A stretch of 64,000 nucleotides of DNA from UBA1366 sp047602575 (GTDB lineage: Bacteria > Bacillota > Clostridia > Oscillospirales > Ruminococcaceae). The stretch covers positions 248,001-312,000 of the forward strand of contig JASGGY010000007.1 in NCBI GenBank assembly GCA_047602575.1, given 5' to 3'. Below the pieces are notes generated by a model that saw nothing but the letters and a program-made list of their open reading frames with translations, ran no database searches and was not told the origin of the DNA. Positions 1 to 8,196 of this stretch are shown piece by piece. Position 1 is the first letter of the stretch; every line of letters begins with the position of its first letter. A program made the translations under genes and the position numbers.

Positions 1-2999
1 ACTTTTTTTCGATGTATGAGGTTAATACCCTCGAGGAATTCCATGTGCTGGATCGCTGGAAGAAAAACCGCAGTTATGAAACCATGAAGGTGTTGATCGG
101 GAAAAAAGCGGGCGGCGTCAATTGCTATCTCGACATTCACGAAAAATTCCATGGACCGCATGGTCTGATTGCCGGAACAACCGGCTCTGGAAAAAGTGAA
201 ACGCTTCAGACTTATATGCTGTCGCTGGCGATTAATTACAGCCCCGAGGACATCGGCTTTTTCATCATCGACTTTAAAGGCGGCGGTATGGCGAACCTGT
301 TTTCATCACTGCCGCATCTGGTCGGTCAGATATCGAATCTTTCCGGAAACCAAGTCAGACGCGCGATGATTTCCATCAAGTCGGAGAATATGCGCCGACA
401 GAGGATGTTCAATGAGTGCGGTGTGAACAACATCAACCAGTATACCAGGCTTTTTAAAAACAAAGAAACCAACACGCCGATTCCGCATCTCTTTATCATT
501 ATTGATGAGTTTGCGGAGCTAAAGCGTGAGGAGCCGGAATTCATGCGCGAGCTCATCAGCGTTGCGCAGGTGGGGCGCAGTCTGGGCGTTCATTTGATTT
601 TGGCGACGCAAAAGCCAAGTGGAACGGTGGACGACAACATCTGGAGCAACACAAAATTCCGCCTGTGCCTGCGCGTTCAGGACAAGCAGGACAGTATGGA
701 CATGCTGCACAAACCGGACGCGGCATATTTGACACAATCCGGACGCTGTTATCTTCAGGTGGGAAATGACGAAATTTACGAGCTGTTTCAGTCCGGTTGG
801 AGCGGTGCTGTTTACAATCCGGAAAGTGTGGTATCCAAAACCAATCTGGCAACAATGATTACATCATCCGGCAGAACTGCGCTGGCGGGCAGCAAGGCAA
901 AGCTCAAACATCGCGAGGAGCAACGCGAACAGAATCTGCGTTATCTGGTGGATTTGGTCAAACGCGCGACGCAAAGCGGCGATCCCGTTGCTGCAATCAG
1001 CCGGATGAATGAGGCGCTTGCTGCAAAAGTTTTAACGATGGCGGCGGCGGAGCAGCATGATTTCGGAACCTCCGTGTCGGATCATGCGAACATGGCGGAG
1101 TTTATCGCTCAGCTTCCGGATATCAGCCTGCCGGTTGAACAGATCTGCGAACAGCTGAAAACAATACAAGTCAAGCTTCCGGAACGGAAAGAAAAAACGC
1201 AGCTTACGGCTATGGTAGAATATCTGCAAGCACTTGCGAAAAGCAGCGGATATGTTCAGAAGATGCAGCTATGGCTACCGGTTCTGCGGACGAGCATGGC
1301 GCTTGATGCGCTTGCGGAATACCGCACTCAATCGTATGAAGCGGGCAGCTGGAACGCCGTCCGCCCGAAATGGGAGTTGGAAGCGGTTGTGGGTTTTTAC
1401 GACGATCCGGTCAATCAGGCGCAGGCGGCGCTGACGGTGGATTTTGCGAAAAACAGCCACTTCGCGATCTGCGGTATGATTGTCAGCGGAAAAAGCACCT
1501 TTTTGCAAACAATGCTTTTTTCGCTCGCAAACCGTTATGCACCGTCGTATTTAAACCTTTACATACTCGACTTCAGCAGCCATATGCTGGAGCCGTTTGC
1601 AGCACTTCCGCATTGCGGCGGCGTGATTTTTGAAAGCGATATGGATCAGCTCTCGAAATTCTTCCACATGATTTCCCGCGAAATGGATCGCCGCGCAAAG
1701 CTGTTCGGCGGCGGAAATTACAGCCAGTTTGTCAGCGCTTATGGCGTGACGCTGCCGGCAATTGTGATCGCGATTGACAATTTCGGAAAGCTCAAGGAAA
1801 AAACCGACAACAAATTCAACGACATCATCATGCGCCTGTTTCACGACGGCGTGGGCTTCGGTATCTATATGGCGGTATCCGCCGCCGGGTTCAGCATTGC
1901 TGAAATACCGAGCGCGATTGCAGACAACATAAAATCATGTTATTGCCTGGAGATGGGCGACAAGTTTAAGTTTATGGAAATCCTGCGCACCAACACCGTT
2001 TCCGTTCTTCCGGAAGCCGACGTACACGGCAGGGGGCTTGCGTATGTGCGCGATCGTATTCTGGAGTTCCAGACAGCTGTTGCGCTGGAAGCGTCAGACG
2101 ACTACGCGCGCGGTCAAGCAATTGCAAAGGCTTGTGCGCGGATGCGGGAACAATGGACGGGCAAGCGCGCGGAGCAAATTCCCATGATTCCGGAAAACCC
2201 GACCGCTGCGGCACTTGAGCAGAGCGATTCTTATCTGGCATATTTACAGACCCCGGGGCAGATTCCGTTCGCGTATCGGACGGACGACGCGTCCGCCGCG
2301 TCAATCGACTTGATTAAAACCTATTGCTTTACCATCAGCGGAAAGAGCAACATCGGAAAAGCCAACACGCTGAAGCTGATTCTGCGTGCGGCCGCGAAAA
2401 AGAACGGCAGGCTGATTGTCATCGAGCAGACGACGGAAAAGCTTGCGATGCTCTGCGAACGGCTCGGCGGGCAGTATATCACCGACGAAACGGGCATCTT
2501 TGAGTTGGGAAAAGCTTTGACCCCGGATTTCATGGAGCGCAATCAGGAAAAGAAGCGCATCATCGCCGCCGGCGGAAACGACACGGAAGTGTATACTCAA
2601 AACGCAAAGAAACAGCCGATTTTCATCTTTATCGCCGATCTGACAAGCTTCTTAGAAACCATTTATGCCAATAACGCACAGTATAAAAACCTCAACAGCT
2701 TCTATGAAAACATTCTGGACAAAGGGTATCTGCACAATATTTACTTTTTCGGCTGTCTGAATACGGACAATCTGTTTAACATCCTTGCAAGACCGGCATA
2801 TACGTATTTTACAAAATCAAAGCTTGGCGTTCATCTGGGTGGGAACATCTCACAGCAGCGCGTGTTTTCATTCACCAATCTCCCGTTCGCGGAGCAAAAT
2901 AAGCCGATGAAAAAGGGGATGGGTCTTATGACGGACATGGATGACGAATCCGTCGCACATCCCATCGTGATTCCCTATGCCGGGGGGGATGCAATTTGA
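1..2999 (+). CDS. essC: EssC-like type VII secretion ATPase (5' truncated)
   Basis: This is the FtsK/SpoIIIE-type motor of a Firmicutes type VII secretion system, which powers export of WXG100 and LXG substrates across the membrane. The reading frame is open to the left edge, so the N-terminal part (in EssC usually FHA domains and two membrane segments) lies outside the window. About 995 residues are visible from the first Met. Domain 1 has an intact Walker A (GTTGSGKS, residues 55-62) and Walker B (IIIDE). Domain 2 has GMIVSGKS near residue 488 and a weaker Walker B (VIAIDNF). Domain 3 is degenerate (GKSNIGKA near 777; the final Ser/Thr is Ala). An active first and decayed third ATPase is typical of the family. 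The stop overlaps the next start (TGATG), so the two are translationally coupled. Confidence 0.95.
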   Translation, partial: FFSMYEVNTLEEFHVLDRWKKNRSYETMKVLIGKKAGGVNCYLDIHEKFHGPHGLIAGTTGSGKSETLQTYMLSLAINYSPEDIGFFIIDFKGGGMANLFSSLPHLVGQISNLSGNQVRRAMISIKSENMRRQRMFNECGVNNINQYTRLFKNKETNTPIPHLFIIIDEFAELKREEPEFMRELISVAQVGRSLGVHLILATQKPSGTVDDNIWSNTKFRLCLRVQDKQDSMDMLHKPDAAYLTQSGRCYLQVGNDEIYELFQSGWSGAVYNPESVVSKTNLATMITSSGRTALAGSKAKLKHREEQREQNLRYLVDLVKRATQSGDPVAAISRMNEALAAKVLTMAAAEQHDFGTSVSDHANMAEFIAQLPDISLPVEQICEQLKTIQVKLPERKEKTQLTAMVEYLQALAKSSGYVQKMQLWLPVLRTSMALDALAEYRTQSYEAGSWNAVRPKWELEAVVGFYDDPVNQAQAALTVDFAKNSHFAICGMIVSGKSTFLQTMLFSLANRYAPSYLNLYILDFSSHMLEPFAALPHCGGVIFESDMDQLSKFFHMISREMDRRAKLFGGGNYSQFVSAYGVTLPAIVIAIDNFGKLKEKTDNKFNDIIMRLFHDGVGFGIYMAVSAAGFSIAEIPSAIADNIKSCYCLEMGDKFKFMEILRTNTVSVLPEADVHGRGLAYVRDRILEFQTAVALEASDDYARGQAIAKACARMREQWTGKRAEQIPMIPENPTAAALEQSDSYLAYLQTPGQIPFAYRTDDASAASIDLIKTYCFTISGKSNIGKANTLKLILRAAAKKNGRLIVIEQTTEKLAMLCERLGGQYITDETGIFELGKALTPDFMERNQEKKRIIAAGGNDTEVYTQNAKKQPIFIFIADLTSFLETIYANNAQYKNLNSFYENILDKGYLHNIYFFGCLNTDNLFNILARPAYTYFTKSKLGVHLGGNISQQRVFSFTNLPFAEQNKPMKKGMGLMTDMDDESVAHPIVIPYAGGDAI

Positions 3000-3709
3000 T
3001 GGCGCTCATTGTGAGCAACAAAAGCCCGAAAGAGCTGGAGTATATGCGTGCGTTCTCAAAGCAGCTTGTGCTGGAGATGAGCGACGACGCTTGGGAATAC
3101 CGCTTTTTAAAGCAAAGCACCGAGCTGGAGCAGTTGCTGCGGGAGGCATTTCTGGCGGACATTGTCTGCATCGATGTCACCATGCAGGCTTCCATACATT
3201 TCGCCGAACACGTCCGTAAAACGAATCCCAAAAGCTTTATGGTTCTTGTTTCCGACACCGCCGTTTCGCCGATGACATATATGAAACCGAGCATTGTTGC
3301 ACAATCGCTGCTGCTGCGTCCCTATCAGGCGGCTCAATTGCGGGAGGTGTTCCGTGAAGCGTTTGTGACCTATCTGCACGCTTACGACAGCGAGGATGGT
3401 TCGGAACGCTTTGTTGTGGAAACGCGGGAGGGAAGACAGCTGATTGCGTTTGAGCATATTCTGTTTTTTGAAGCGCGGGAAAAGAAAATTTTTCTCAACA
3501 TGGACAAGAATGAATTTTCATTTTACAGCACTCTTGAAGTGGTACAAGAAAGCCTTCCGGCAGACTTTGAGCGGTGTCACCGCGGGTTTATTGTCAACAA
3601 GAAAAAAATCAAGCAAATCAAGCTTTCGCAGAATACCATCACGCTGGCAAACGGGATGGAAATCCCGCTGTCAAGGGCGTATAAAGCCATTTTCAAGGAG
3701 CTTCGATAA
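2999..3709 (+). CDS. LytTR-domain DNA-binding regulator with receiver-like N-terminus
   Basis: A 236-aa protein. Residues 1-125 look like a degenerate response-regulator receiver (beta-alpha alternation with a VCIDVT strand). Residues about 135-236 are a LytTR DNA-binding domain with the family pattern: FEHILFFEA, ERCHRGFIVN, then NGMEIPLSRAY. The start is taken as the ATG in the TGATG overlap with essC; a TTG one codon upstream is possible. No histidine kinase is nearby, so it may respond to something other than phosphorylation. Its place directly after essC implies a role in controlling the secretion locus (inference). LytTR regulators are not standard components of characterised T7SS operons. 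Confidence 0.85.
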   Translation: MALIVSNKSPKELEYMRAFSKQLVLEMSDDAWEYRFLKQSTELEQLLREAFLADIVCIDVTMQASIHFAEHVRKTNPKSFMVLVSDTAVSPMTYMKPSIVAQSLLLRPYQAAQLREVFREAFVTYLHAYDSEDGSERFVVETREGRQLIAFEHILFFEAREKKIFLNMDKNEFSFYSTLEVVQESLPADFERCHRGFIVNKKKIKQIKLSQNTITLANGMEIPLSRAYKAIFKELR

Positions 3710-3710
3710 A

Positions 3711-4424
3711 ATGAAAGCAAACAGGAGTTATCTTCTTTCATTGCGCGAATTTTTATTGCTTTGCAGCGGGCTGGGTGTGGACAAGCTGTACGGCTTTGCG
3801 ACAAAGGAAGCCTTTACCCGCGCGGACGCGCTCTATGGAATGCACGCGCTGACGGCAAAGGGCGTGCTGACCTCCGACGGCGCGGTGTTCCGCGTTGAAC
3901 AGGCTTACAGAGACGCGGTCGATTGCATTCGTCACAAACGCTTTGCCTTAGCCGTTCAGACACCCGATTCGGCGCTTTCCGATTACTGCGTGTATGCGGC
4001 GGAACGGCTGCTGGTAACGGAGCTTACGGGGGCGGATCGAAGCCGGATACGGTTTTCGTTCTCCGCACCGGACGCACTGTGGGAGGATTTGCTGCAAAGT
4101 GGGTATATCCCGCCACAGGATGAGGATTTTGATTTTCAGGAGGACGCATACGAATTCAACGAAGCCGCGATCATCGAAACATTTGACCGCGACGGGCGGA
4201 TTCCCGCACATTCCGGCGTGATGCTGATGCTGCGTAAAAGCAATGGGTCGGATACGGTTGTGGTGATTCAAAGAGAATTGTTTTGCTATTTATATGTCAA
4301 CCTCGGCGGAGAAAAAAAACGAATGCCCTATTCGCGGCAGCGATTGGAAGCGTGTTATCGAAAGGTGTTAGCGCCGCAGACGCACACCGGCGGCGGGGAG
4401 GAGAACGGCCATGAAAATCATTGA
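3711..4424 (+). CDS. Uncharacterised T7SS-locus protein (EspG-like architecture possible)
   Basis: A 237-aa protein with no confident family. The start is the ATG one base after the LytTR stop; the open frame extends further upstream but only as a shadow of the regulator. It begins with a helical segment containing LREFLLLCSGLG, followed by a winged-helix-like stretch (ALTAKGVLTSDG), a mixed alpha/beta middle and a polar His/Glu-rich tail. No signal peptide or membrane segment is present, so it is probably cytosolic. The order 'motor, regulator, this gene, YukD' and the fold-like pattern recall EspG chaperones of actinobacterial ESX systems, but I cannot show homology. Its last 14 bases overlap the yukD-like gene. 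Confidence 0.6.
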   Translation: MKANRSYLLSLREFLLLCSGLGVDKLYGFATKEAFTRADALYGMHALTAKGVLTSDGAVFRVEQAYRDAVDCIRHKRFALAVQTPDSALSDYCVYAAERLLVTELTGADRSRIRFSFSAPDALWEDLLQSGYIPPQDEDFDFQEDAYEFNEAAIIETFDRDGRIPAHSGVMLMLRKSNGSDTVVVIQRELFCYLYVNLGGEKKRMPYSRQRLEACYRKVLAPQTHTGGGEENGHENH

Positions 4425-4659
4425 AGTCTATGTATCGGCGGTGGACAGAACCTATGACTTCAAGCTTGACGAGAATGTTCCGTTGTATTTGCTGGCGGAG
4501 GAAATCTGCGAAATGGTCTGTCAGAAGGAACAATGCAACATTCAGGGTGACACCAACGAGCTGCTTTTTTACCGAAACAGCAGCAACGGCGTTGCATCCA
4601 TGCACCGCACCATCCACGAAATCGGCATCCGAACCGGAGAGAAGCTGACGCTGATCTGA
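4411..4659 (+). CDS. YukD/EsaB-like ubiquitin-fold protein
   Basis: An 82-aa protein with the length and beta-grasp pattern of YukD/EsaB, small cytosolic proteins encoded in Firmicutes T7SS operons and needed for secretion. Features seen: a first strand IIEVYVSAVDRTYDFKL, a helix (YLLAEEICEMVCQ), a segment resembling ubiquitin's later strands, and a C-terminal GEKLTLI strand. It starts inside the end of the preceding gene with GGGGAGGAG as ribosome binding site. Together with essC upstream it defines this as a type VIIb-like locus. EsaA/YueB, EssA and EssB/YukC are not in the window and would be expected to the left. Confidence 0.8.
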   Translation: MKIIEVYVSAVDRTYDFKLDENVPLYLLAEEICEMVCQKEQCNIQGDTNELLFYRNSSNGVASMHRTIHEIGIRTGEKLTLI

Positions 4660-4796
4660 AATGCTCACGCAAAACAGGTGATCCGGCGGCGAAAAACTGC
4701 CGTCTGTCAGCAATTGATTCCGTAACACAGCCCGTGTGGTATTATGAAATCAATCCCGAAAGGGAAGGTTAAAATTTGAATACAGGAGGAACTCTT
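4660..4796 (+). other. Gap between the YukD-like gene and the first WXG100 gene
   Basis: This 137-bp gap separates the motor module from the WXG100 genes. It contains a weak GC-rich hairpin (about 4686-4712) and a TATTAT at 4740-4745 without a well-spaced -35. A separate promoter for the secreted small proteins is plausible but not clear. Confidence 0.3.
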
Positions 4797-5096
4797 ATGT
4801 CAAAGTTTACAGTCACATCCGCACAACTCAACGCAACGGCATCCGAACTTGTTTCGCTGGACGAACAGTTTAAAACAGCGGTTTCCAAGCTGGAGCAGAG
4901 CGAAGCACAGCTCAACGCGCAGTGGGACGGCGATGCAAACGACGCATTCCACAGAGCATTCGCAATCGACAAGCAGAAGATGACGGAATTCTACAACCTG
5001 ATCATCAGTTACGTGGACTCCCTTGACAAAATCCGCCAGCGGTATGACACAGCGGAAGCAACGAACCTTGAAACAGCAAGATCCAGAAACTATTAA
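4797..5096 (+). CDS. WXG100 family protein (EsxA-like)
   Basis: A 99-aa helical-hairpin protein with the WXG turn as WDGD at about residues 42-45, matching the ESAT-6/EsxA family of secreted T7SS substrates. The ATG at 4797 is chosen because AGGAGGA sits 7 bases upstream; an in-frame TTG 21 bases earlier has no such site. It pairs with the next gene, which has the same fold, and the two strong ribosome binding sites suggest high expression as a secreted dimer. Confidence 0.9.
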   Translation: MSKFTVTSAQLNATASELVSLDEQFKTAVSKLEQSEAQLNAQWDGDANDAFHRAFAIDKQKMTEFYNLIISYVDSLDKIRQRYDTAEATNLETARSRNY

Positions 5097-5129
5097 TGTA
5101 ACACCATAAATTGATAAGGAGAGAGAAGT

Positions 5130-5444
5130 ATGACAGGTATTATTCGGGTTTCCAGCGAACAGCTGATTTCGACCGCAGGCGAGTTCCAGAGCGCGGGTTC
5201 GCTCATTCAGACACTGACCGCCGACATGATGAACAAGGTTGCATCCTTGTCCGCATCCTGGGAAGGCGACGCGTCGCAGGCATATCTGACGAAGTTCAAG
5301 GGGCTTGAAACCGACATCAACAAGCTTATTTCCATGGTTAACGAGCATGTCAGCGATCTGCAGGCAATGGCAGAGGTTTATGCAAGCGCAGAAACCGCAA
5401 ACAACGACGACGCAAACGCACTGCGTACCGGTGTGATTTCCTAG
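5130..5444 (+). CDS. WXG100 family protein (second EsxA-like)
   Basis: A 104-aa helical-hairpin protein with WEGD in the central turn and a conserved Ala/Tyr pattern after it (WEGDASQAYLTKF). It is a second canonical WXG100 protein directly downstream of the first, preceded by AAGGAGAG. It is probably co-secreted or a dimer partner. A hairpin just downstream may limit read-through into the next genes. Confidence 0.9.
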   Translation: MTGIIRVSSEQLISTAGEFQSAGSLIQTLTADMMNKVASLSASWEGDASQAYLTKFKGLETDINKLISMVNEHVSDLQAMAEVYASAETANNDDANALRTGVIS

Positions 5445-5465
5445 GATTCATTAAAAGAAAATGTA

Positions 5466-5496
5466 AAATAACGGAGCGCATCTGCCTCCGTTATTT
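5466..5496 (+). terminator. Hairpin after the first two WXG100 genes
   Basis: An 11-bp perfect stem (AAATAACGGAG with CTCCGTTATTT) closes a 9-nt loop. It lacks a run of T after the stem beyond its own TTATTT, so it is either a weak or partial terminator or an mRNA-stabilising hairpin that sets the two EsxA-like genes apart. Confidence 0.5.
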
Positions 5497-5541
5497 GCAA
5501 TGGCTGCATCTGCCGCAAAAAAACGCAGGGAGGGATATGCA

Positions 5542-5898
5542 ATGCTGATGATCGATTATCGCGCCGTAGACGAATGCGCACAGCGGTTCAGACAGCAAAG
5601 CCTGCTGTTATTTCTTCAGACGGATGCCCTTCGTCAGATCAGACGCAGGTTGTTGGAGCAAACCACGTTCGACGACGAGATTTTGGAGCTGACAAAACTT
5701 GCCGATGCCATGCACGCGCAGGCGGAAAAGCTCGACCGGATGAGCCGCGCGCTCAGCCGGATTTCAGAAAACACCGCGCAGTGCGAAAGAACCGTCGACT
5801 ATTTCTATGAAAACTTCAACCGAACCAACGAAGCAGTTATCCGAACGAGTGACATCGGGTTTCTTTCCGCATACATGGACGGCATCAGAATGGAATAA
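5542..5898 (+). CDS. Helical small T7SS-locus protein without WXG motif
   Basis: A 118-aa, almost wholly alpha-helical, charged protein. The ATG at 5542 follows AGGGAGGG by 7 bases; the open frame begins 14 codons earlier without support. It has no WXG motif, signal peptide or membrane segment. Its size, helical content and place among WXG100 genes suggest a partner or chaperone for one of them, but no family is recognised. Confidence 0.7.
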   Translation: MLMIDYRAVDECAQRFRQQSLLLFLQTDALRQIRRRLLEQTTFDDEILELTKLADAMHAQAEKLDRMSRALSRISENTAQCERTVDYFYENFNRTNEAVIRTSDIGFLSAYMDGIRME

Positions 5899-5918
5899 GG
5901 ATCAGTCAGATAAGCAGA

Positions 5919-5963
5919 GGAGGGCAAGCCCATGTAGGTGCATAGCAGCACATGGGGATTTGT
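5919..5963 (+). promoter_or_regulatory. Ribosome binding site followed by hairpin and ATG-TAG minimal ORF
   Basis: AGGAGGG at 5919-5925 is followed, 6 bases later, by ATG TAG at 5932-5937, a start codon immediately stopped. A 7-bp stem (CCCATGT at 5929-5935 with ACATGGG at 5950-5956) encloses it. The real gene start lies on the far side of the hairpin. The 5' side resembles the leader at 14671. Confidence 0.45.
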
Positions 5964-6281
5964 ATGAGCAGATTGATGATAGATGCCGCGCAGGTGGCAC
6001 GTGAAGCAGAATTGTCGCAGGACAACCTGCTGCGGATGAAAACGGAGCTGAACCGGCTGACGGCATCAACGCAAGCGCTTTGCGGGGCATGGAGCGGACA
6101 GTCCGCAGCACAGATGCGCGCGCGGATGGAGCGATGTATCCGAACGCTTGCCGAACTGATTCAGACCATTGGGGACAACCGCGAGTTTTTTACAAAAGCG
6201 GCGCGCGAATTTCAGAATTGCTCGGCATATGCGGAGCGGATTGTCGATGCGATCGAACAGGGGAGGGTGCGGTTTTCATGA
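5964..6281 (+). CDS. WXG100-fold protein
   Basis: A 105-aa two-helix protein with WSGQ at the central turn. The start is uncertain: 5964 has GGGGA 5 bases upstream, while 5952 lies inside the leader hairpin. The start region is preceded by an unusual stopped mini-ORF. The stop overlaps the next start (ATGA), indicating coupled translation with the following WXG100-fold gene. Confidence 0.75.
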   Translation: MSRLMIDAAQVAREAELSQDNLLRMKTELNRLTASTQALCGAWSGQSAAQMRARMERCIRTLAELIQTIGDNREFFTKAAREFQNCSAYAERIVDAIEQGRVRFS

Positions 6282-6595
6282 GCAGCGATGAGATTCGTGT
6301 TGATACCGACCGGATGGCGATGACGCTGTCAGATTGTCAGAAAAGCCTCGACTCCATGCAAAACCTTGCGGAGGGCTTGTTTTTATCCGCTCAAAGAATC
6401 CGGCAAAGCTGGGAGAGCGACACGATGGTTCAGGTGGGCGGCGATCTGGAGGACATAAAGACGCTGTTCGCGCAGACACAAACCGAATTTCGGCAGGCAC
6501 TGACCGACCTTGGACGGATCATCGGCAATTATCAGGCGGCGGAAACGGGGCAGCTTGCGGAAATCGAGCGGCTTGATTCCAATCTCATTGATTAA
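6278..6595 (+). CDS. WXG100-fold protein (W-E-S variant)
   Basis: A 105-aa helical-hairpin protein. The turn reads WESD, so the Gly of WXG is replaced by Ser. The start at 6278 overlaps the previous stop and has GGGAGGGTG upstream; the longer frame from 6080 is a shadow. It lacks a signal peptide and is likely exported by the EssC motor or acts as a heterodimer partner. Confidence 0.75.
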   Translation: MSSDEIRVDTDRMAMTLSDCQKSLDSMQNLAEGLFLSAQRIRQSWESDTMVQVGGDLEDIKTLFAQTQTEFRQALTDLGRIIGNYQAAETGQLAEIERLDSNLID

Positions 6596-6628
6596 GGCAT
6601 CACCAGAACACCAGATCGGAGTTGGATT

Positions 6629-6916
6629 ATGCTCTATTGTGATTTTGCGCGGATGAAACAGATACAGCATGCTGTGGAGCAAACCGCCGGCGAGCTGGTT
6701 CGGATCGGTGTTGCGGTGGACGCGGCAACGGACGCCGTCGGCACAGCCTGGTCTGATACCGCGTCGGAGCGATTTTCCGCGGCGGGCAGGCAGTCGGCGG
6801 TTGAAATCAACGCAATCGCACAGCGGCTCACCGCGCTCTCGTCTGCAATCGAGCAGCGTACAAATGCGCTGCTTGCGGCAGAAGAACAAAGCAAGTCAGT
6901 GATTGACGGAGAATGA
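6629..6916 (+). CDS. WXG100-fold protein (W-S-D variant)
   Basis: A 95-aa Ala-rich helical protein with WSDTASERF at the turn, a degenerate WXG motif. The stop overlaps the FHA-domain gene that follows (AATGA). A short GGCATCACC lies in the 33-bp gap before it, matching the ends of the inverted-repeat elements at 46.5 and 55.8 kb, though no second end is visible here. Confidence 0.7.
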   Translation: MLYCDFARMKQIQHAVEQTAGELVRIGVAVDAATDAVGTAWSDTASERFSAAGRQSAVEINAIAQRLTALSSAIEQRTNALLAAEEQSKSVIDGE

Positions 6917-7461
6917 AATCTATGATGAATATTGCGATCATTGCGCTCGTTGCCGTTTTTATTGTGCTGCTTTTTGTCTTGTTTTTTATGCTTCGGTACA
7001 GAAAAAACAAGCATACATTACAAGTGCGGATCAAAAAGGGCATGGATGTGAAAAAAATGAAATTTATCGACGAAGAGGACGTCGATTTAAATGGATTTCG
7101 CCAGAATAAGCTGACAAGGCTGATTACCAAACGTGAAAAAAAGCGGCGCACCTTTGCCGGCTTGCACGTGCAGATTACCGATTTGCAGATGATGGATGTC
7201 AAGCAGTGCATCATCGAAAACACGCTGACCTTCGGGCGCGAGAATATCACCAACACCGAAAGCTTTTATCAGGTGCCGTACCCGACTGTTTCCGGCAATC
7301 ACTGCAGCATCAGTCTGCTCGGTGATGCGGTGGTGGTGCAGGATTTAAAATCCCGCAACGGTACCTATATCAACGACCAATGCATCCAGACGCATACCAT
7401 CACAGGCAGCAGCTTTTATTTAAGACTCGGAAGCGCTTCGCTGAAGATCGAATTTTTATAA
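6913..7461 (+). CDS. Membrane-anchored FHA-domain protein
   Basis: A 182-aa protein. Residues about 5-28 form one transmembrane helix (IIALVAVFIVLLFVLFFM), then a basic linker, then a C-terminal FHA domain (about 95-182) with the signature GRE, SGNHCSI and LKSRNGTYIND that binds phosphothreonine peptides. In many EssC proteins FHA domains sit at the N-terminus; here a separate FHA protein is encoded among the WXG100 genes. It probably recruits a phosphorylated partner to the secretion machine (inference). Confidence 0.85.
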   Translation: MKSMMNIAIIALVAVFIVLLFVLFFMLRYRKNKHTLQVRIKKGMDVKKMKFIDEEDVDLNGFRQNKLTRLITKREKKRRTFAGLHVQITDLQMMDVKQCIIENTLTFGRENITNTESFYQVPYPTVSGNHCSISLLGDAVVVQDLKSRNGTYINDQCIQTHTITGSSFYLRLGSASLKIEFL

Positions 7462-7476
7462 CAAAAGGTGAATCGT

Positions 7477-7501
7477 CCTGACAAACAAGGCATTTGTCAG
7501 G
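7477..7501 (+). terminator. Hairpin after the FHA gene
   Basis: A 9-bp perfect stem (CCTGACAAA with TTTGTCAGG) with a 7-nt loop. There is no T tract, so termination would be weak. It divides the locus before the last WXG100 group. Confidence 0.4.
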
Positions 7502-7556
7502 CGGACAGCATCGGCAGGGGAAAATATGATAAACTTAGTTCATGGGAGTGATGGAT

Positions 7557-7853
7557 ATGTCGTCAGGATTTGATGTTGACACCGACAGGCTTCTGTCGGA
7601 TATCGGCAAGTTGGATGAGGCGCTCGTACGGCTCAGACAGGCATCTGCGCAGACTTCCGATGCCGTCACAGAGCTGGATGCCGTGTGGGAAGGAACAGCC
7701 AATGATGCGTTTGTCGCGCAGTATCAAAAAGGCCACGTAGAACTGGAGCAGTATTTTCAAGAGCTGGAGCATTTCTGCGGATCGCTGAAAACAGCGAAAC
7801 AGAAGTATACCAAGTGCGAGCGTGCGGTTATTACAATCGCAAATAACATCTAG
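7557..7853 (+). CDS. WXG100 family protein
   Basis: A 98-aa canonical WXG100 protein with VWEGTANDAF at the turn. Three ATGs are possible (7542, 7551, 7557); 7557 is preferred because GGGAG lies 8 bases upstream. It is the first of three WXG100-fold genes immediately upstream of the large effector candidate, which in LXG systems is where small targeting partners are encoded. Confidence 0.8.
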   Translation: MSSGFDVDTDRLLSDIGKLDEALVRLRQASAQTSDAVTELDAVWEGTANDAFVAQYQKGHVELEQYFQELEHFCGSLKTAKQKYTKCERAVITIANNI

Positions 7854-7865
7854 CGGGGTGATGAG

Positions 7866-8186
7866 ATGGGAAACGGTTATACGCTGCGGGTGTCCACGGA
7901 GGCAATGGCAAAAGCACAACAGACCTTTGAGCAGAGAATCATAGAGATGCAGACATCGTTTGACAGCATCGAAACAGCGATGAACCGGACAAACGGCTAC
8001 TGGAAAGGCGACGCGGGTGATAAATTCCGGAACATCTATCAGGCAATGAAAACAAAAGTCACCGATCATCTAGCGCATTTAAACGAGCATAAAATCGACC
8101 TTGCCGCGATGGCTGCAACCTATACACAAGCCGAAACAGCAGCGGAAACAATCGCAGAAGCCCTGCCGGCGTCAATCATCAGCTAG
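7866..8186 (+). CDS. WXG100 family protein
   Basis: A 106-aa helical-hairpin protein with YWKGDAGDKF at the turn, a full WXG signature. GGGGTGATGAG precedes the ATG. It lies 12 bases after the previous WXG100 gene and 10 bases before the next, clearly co-transcribed. Confidence 0.85.
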   Translation: MGNGYTLRVSTEAMAKAQQTFEQRIIEMQTSFDSIETAMNRTNGYWKGDAGDKFRNIYQAMKTKVTDHLAHLNEHKIDLAAMAATYTQAETAAETIAEALPASIIS

Positions 8187-8196
8187 GGGGATAGAA

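Noticed and set aside
4660..4796. Sigma-A promoter before the first WXG100 gene
   Set aside because: TTGATT and TATTAT are 20 bp apart, outside the usual spacing.
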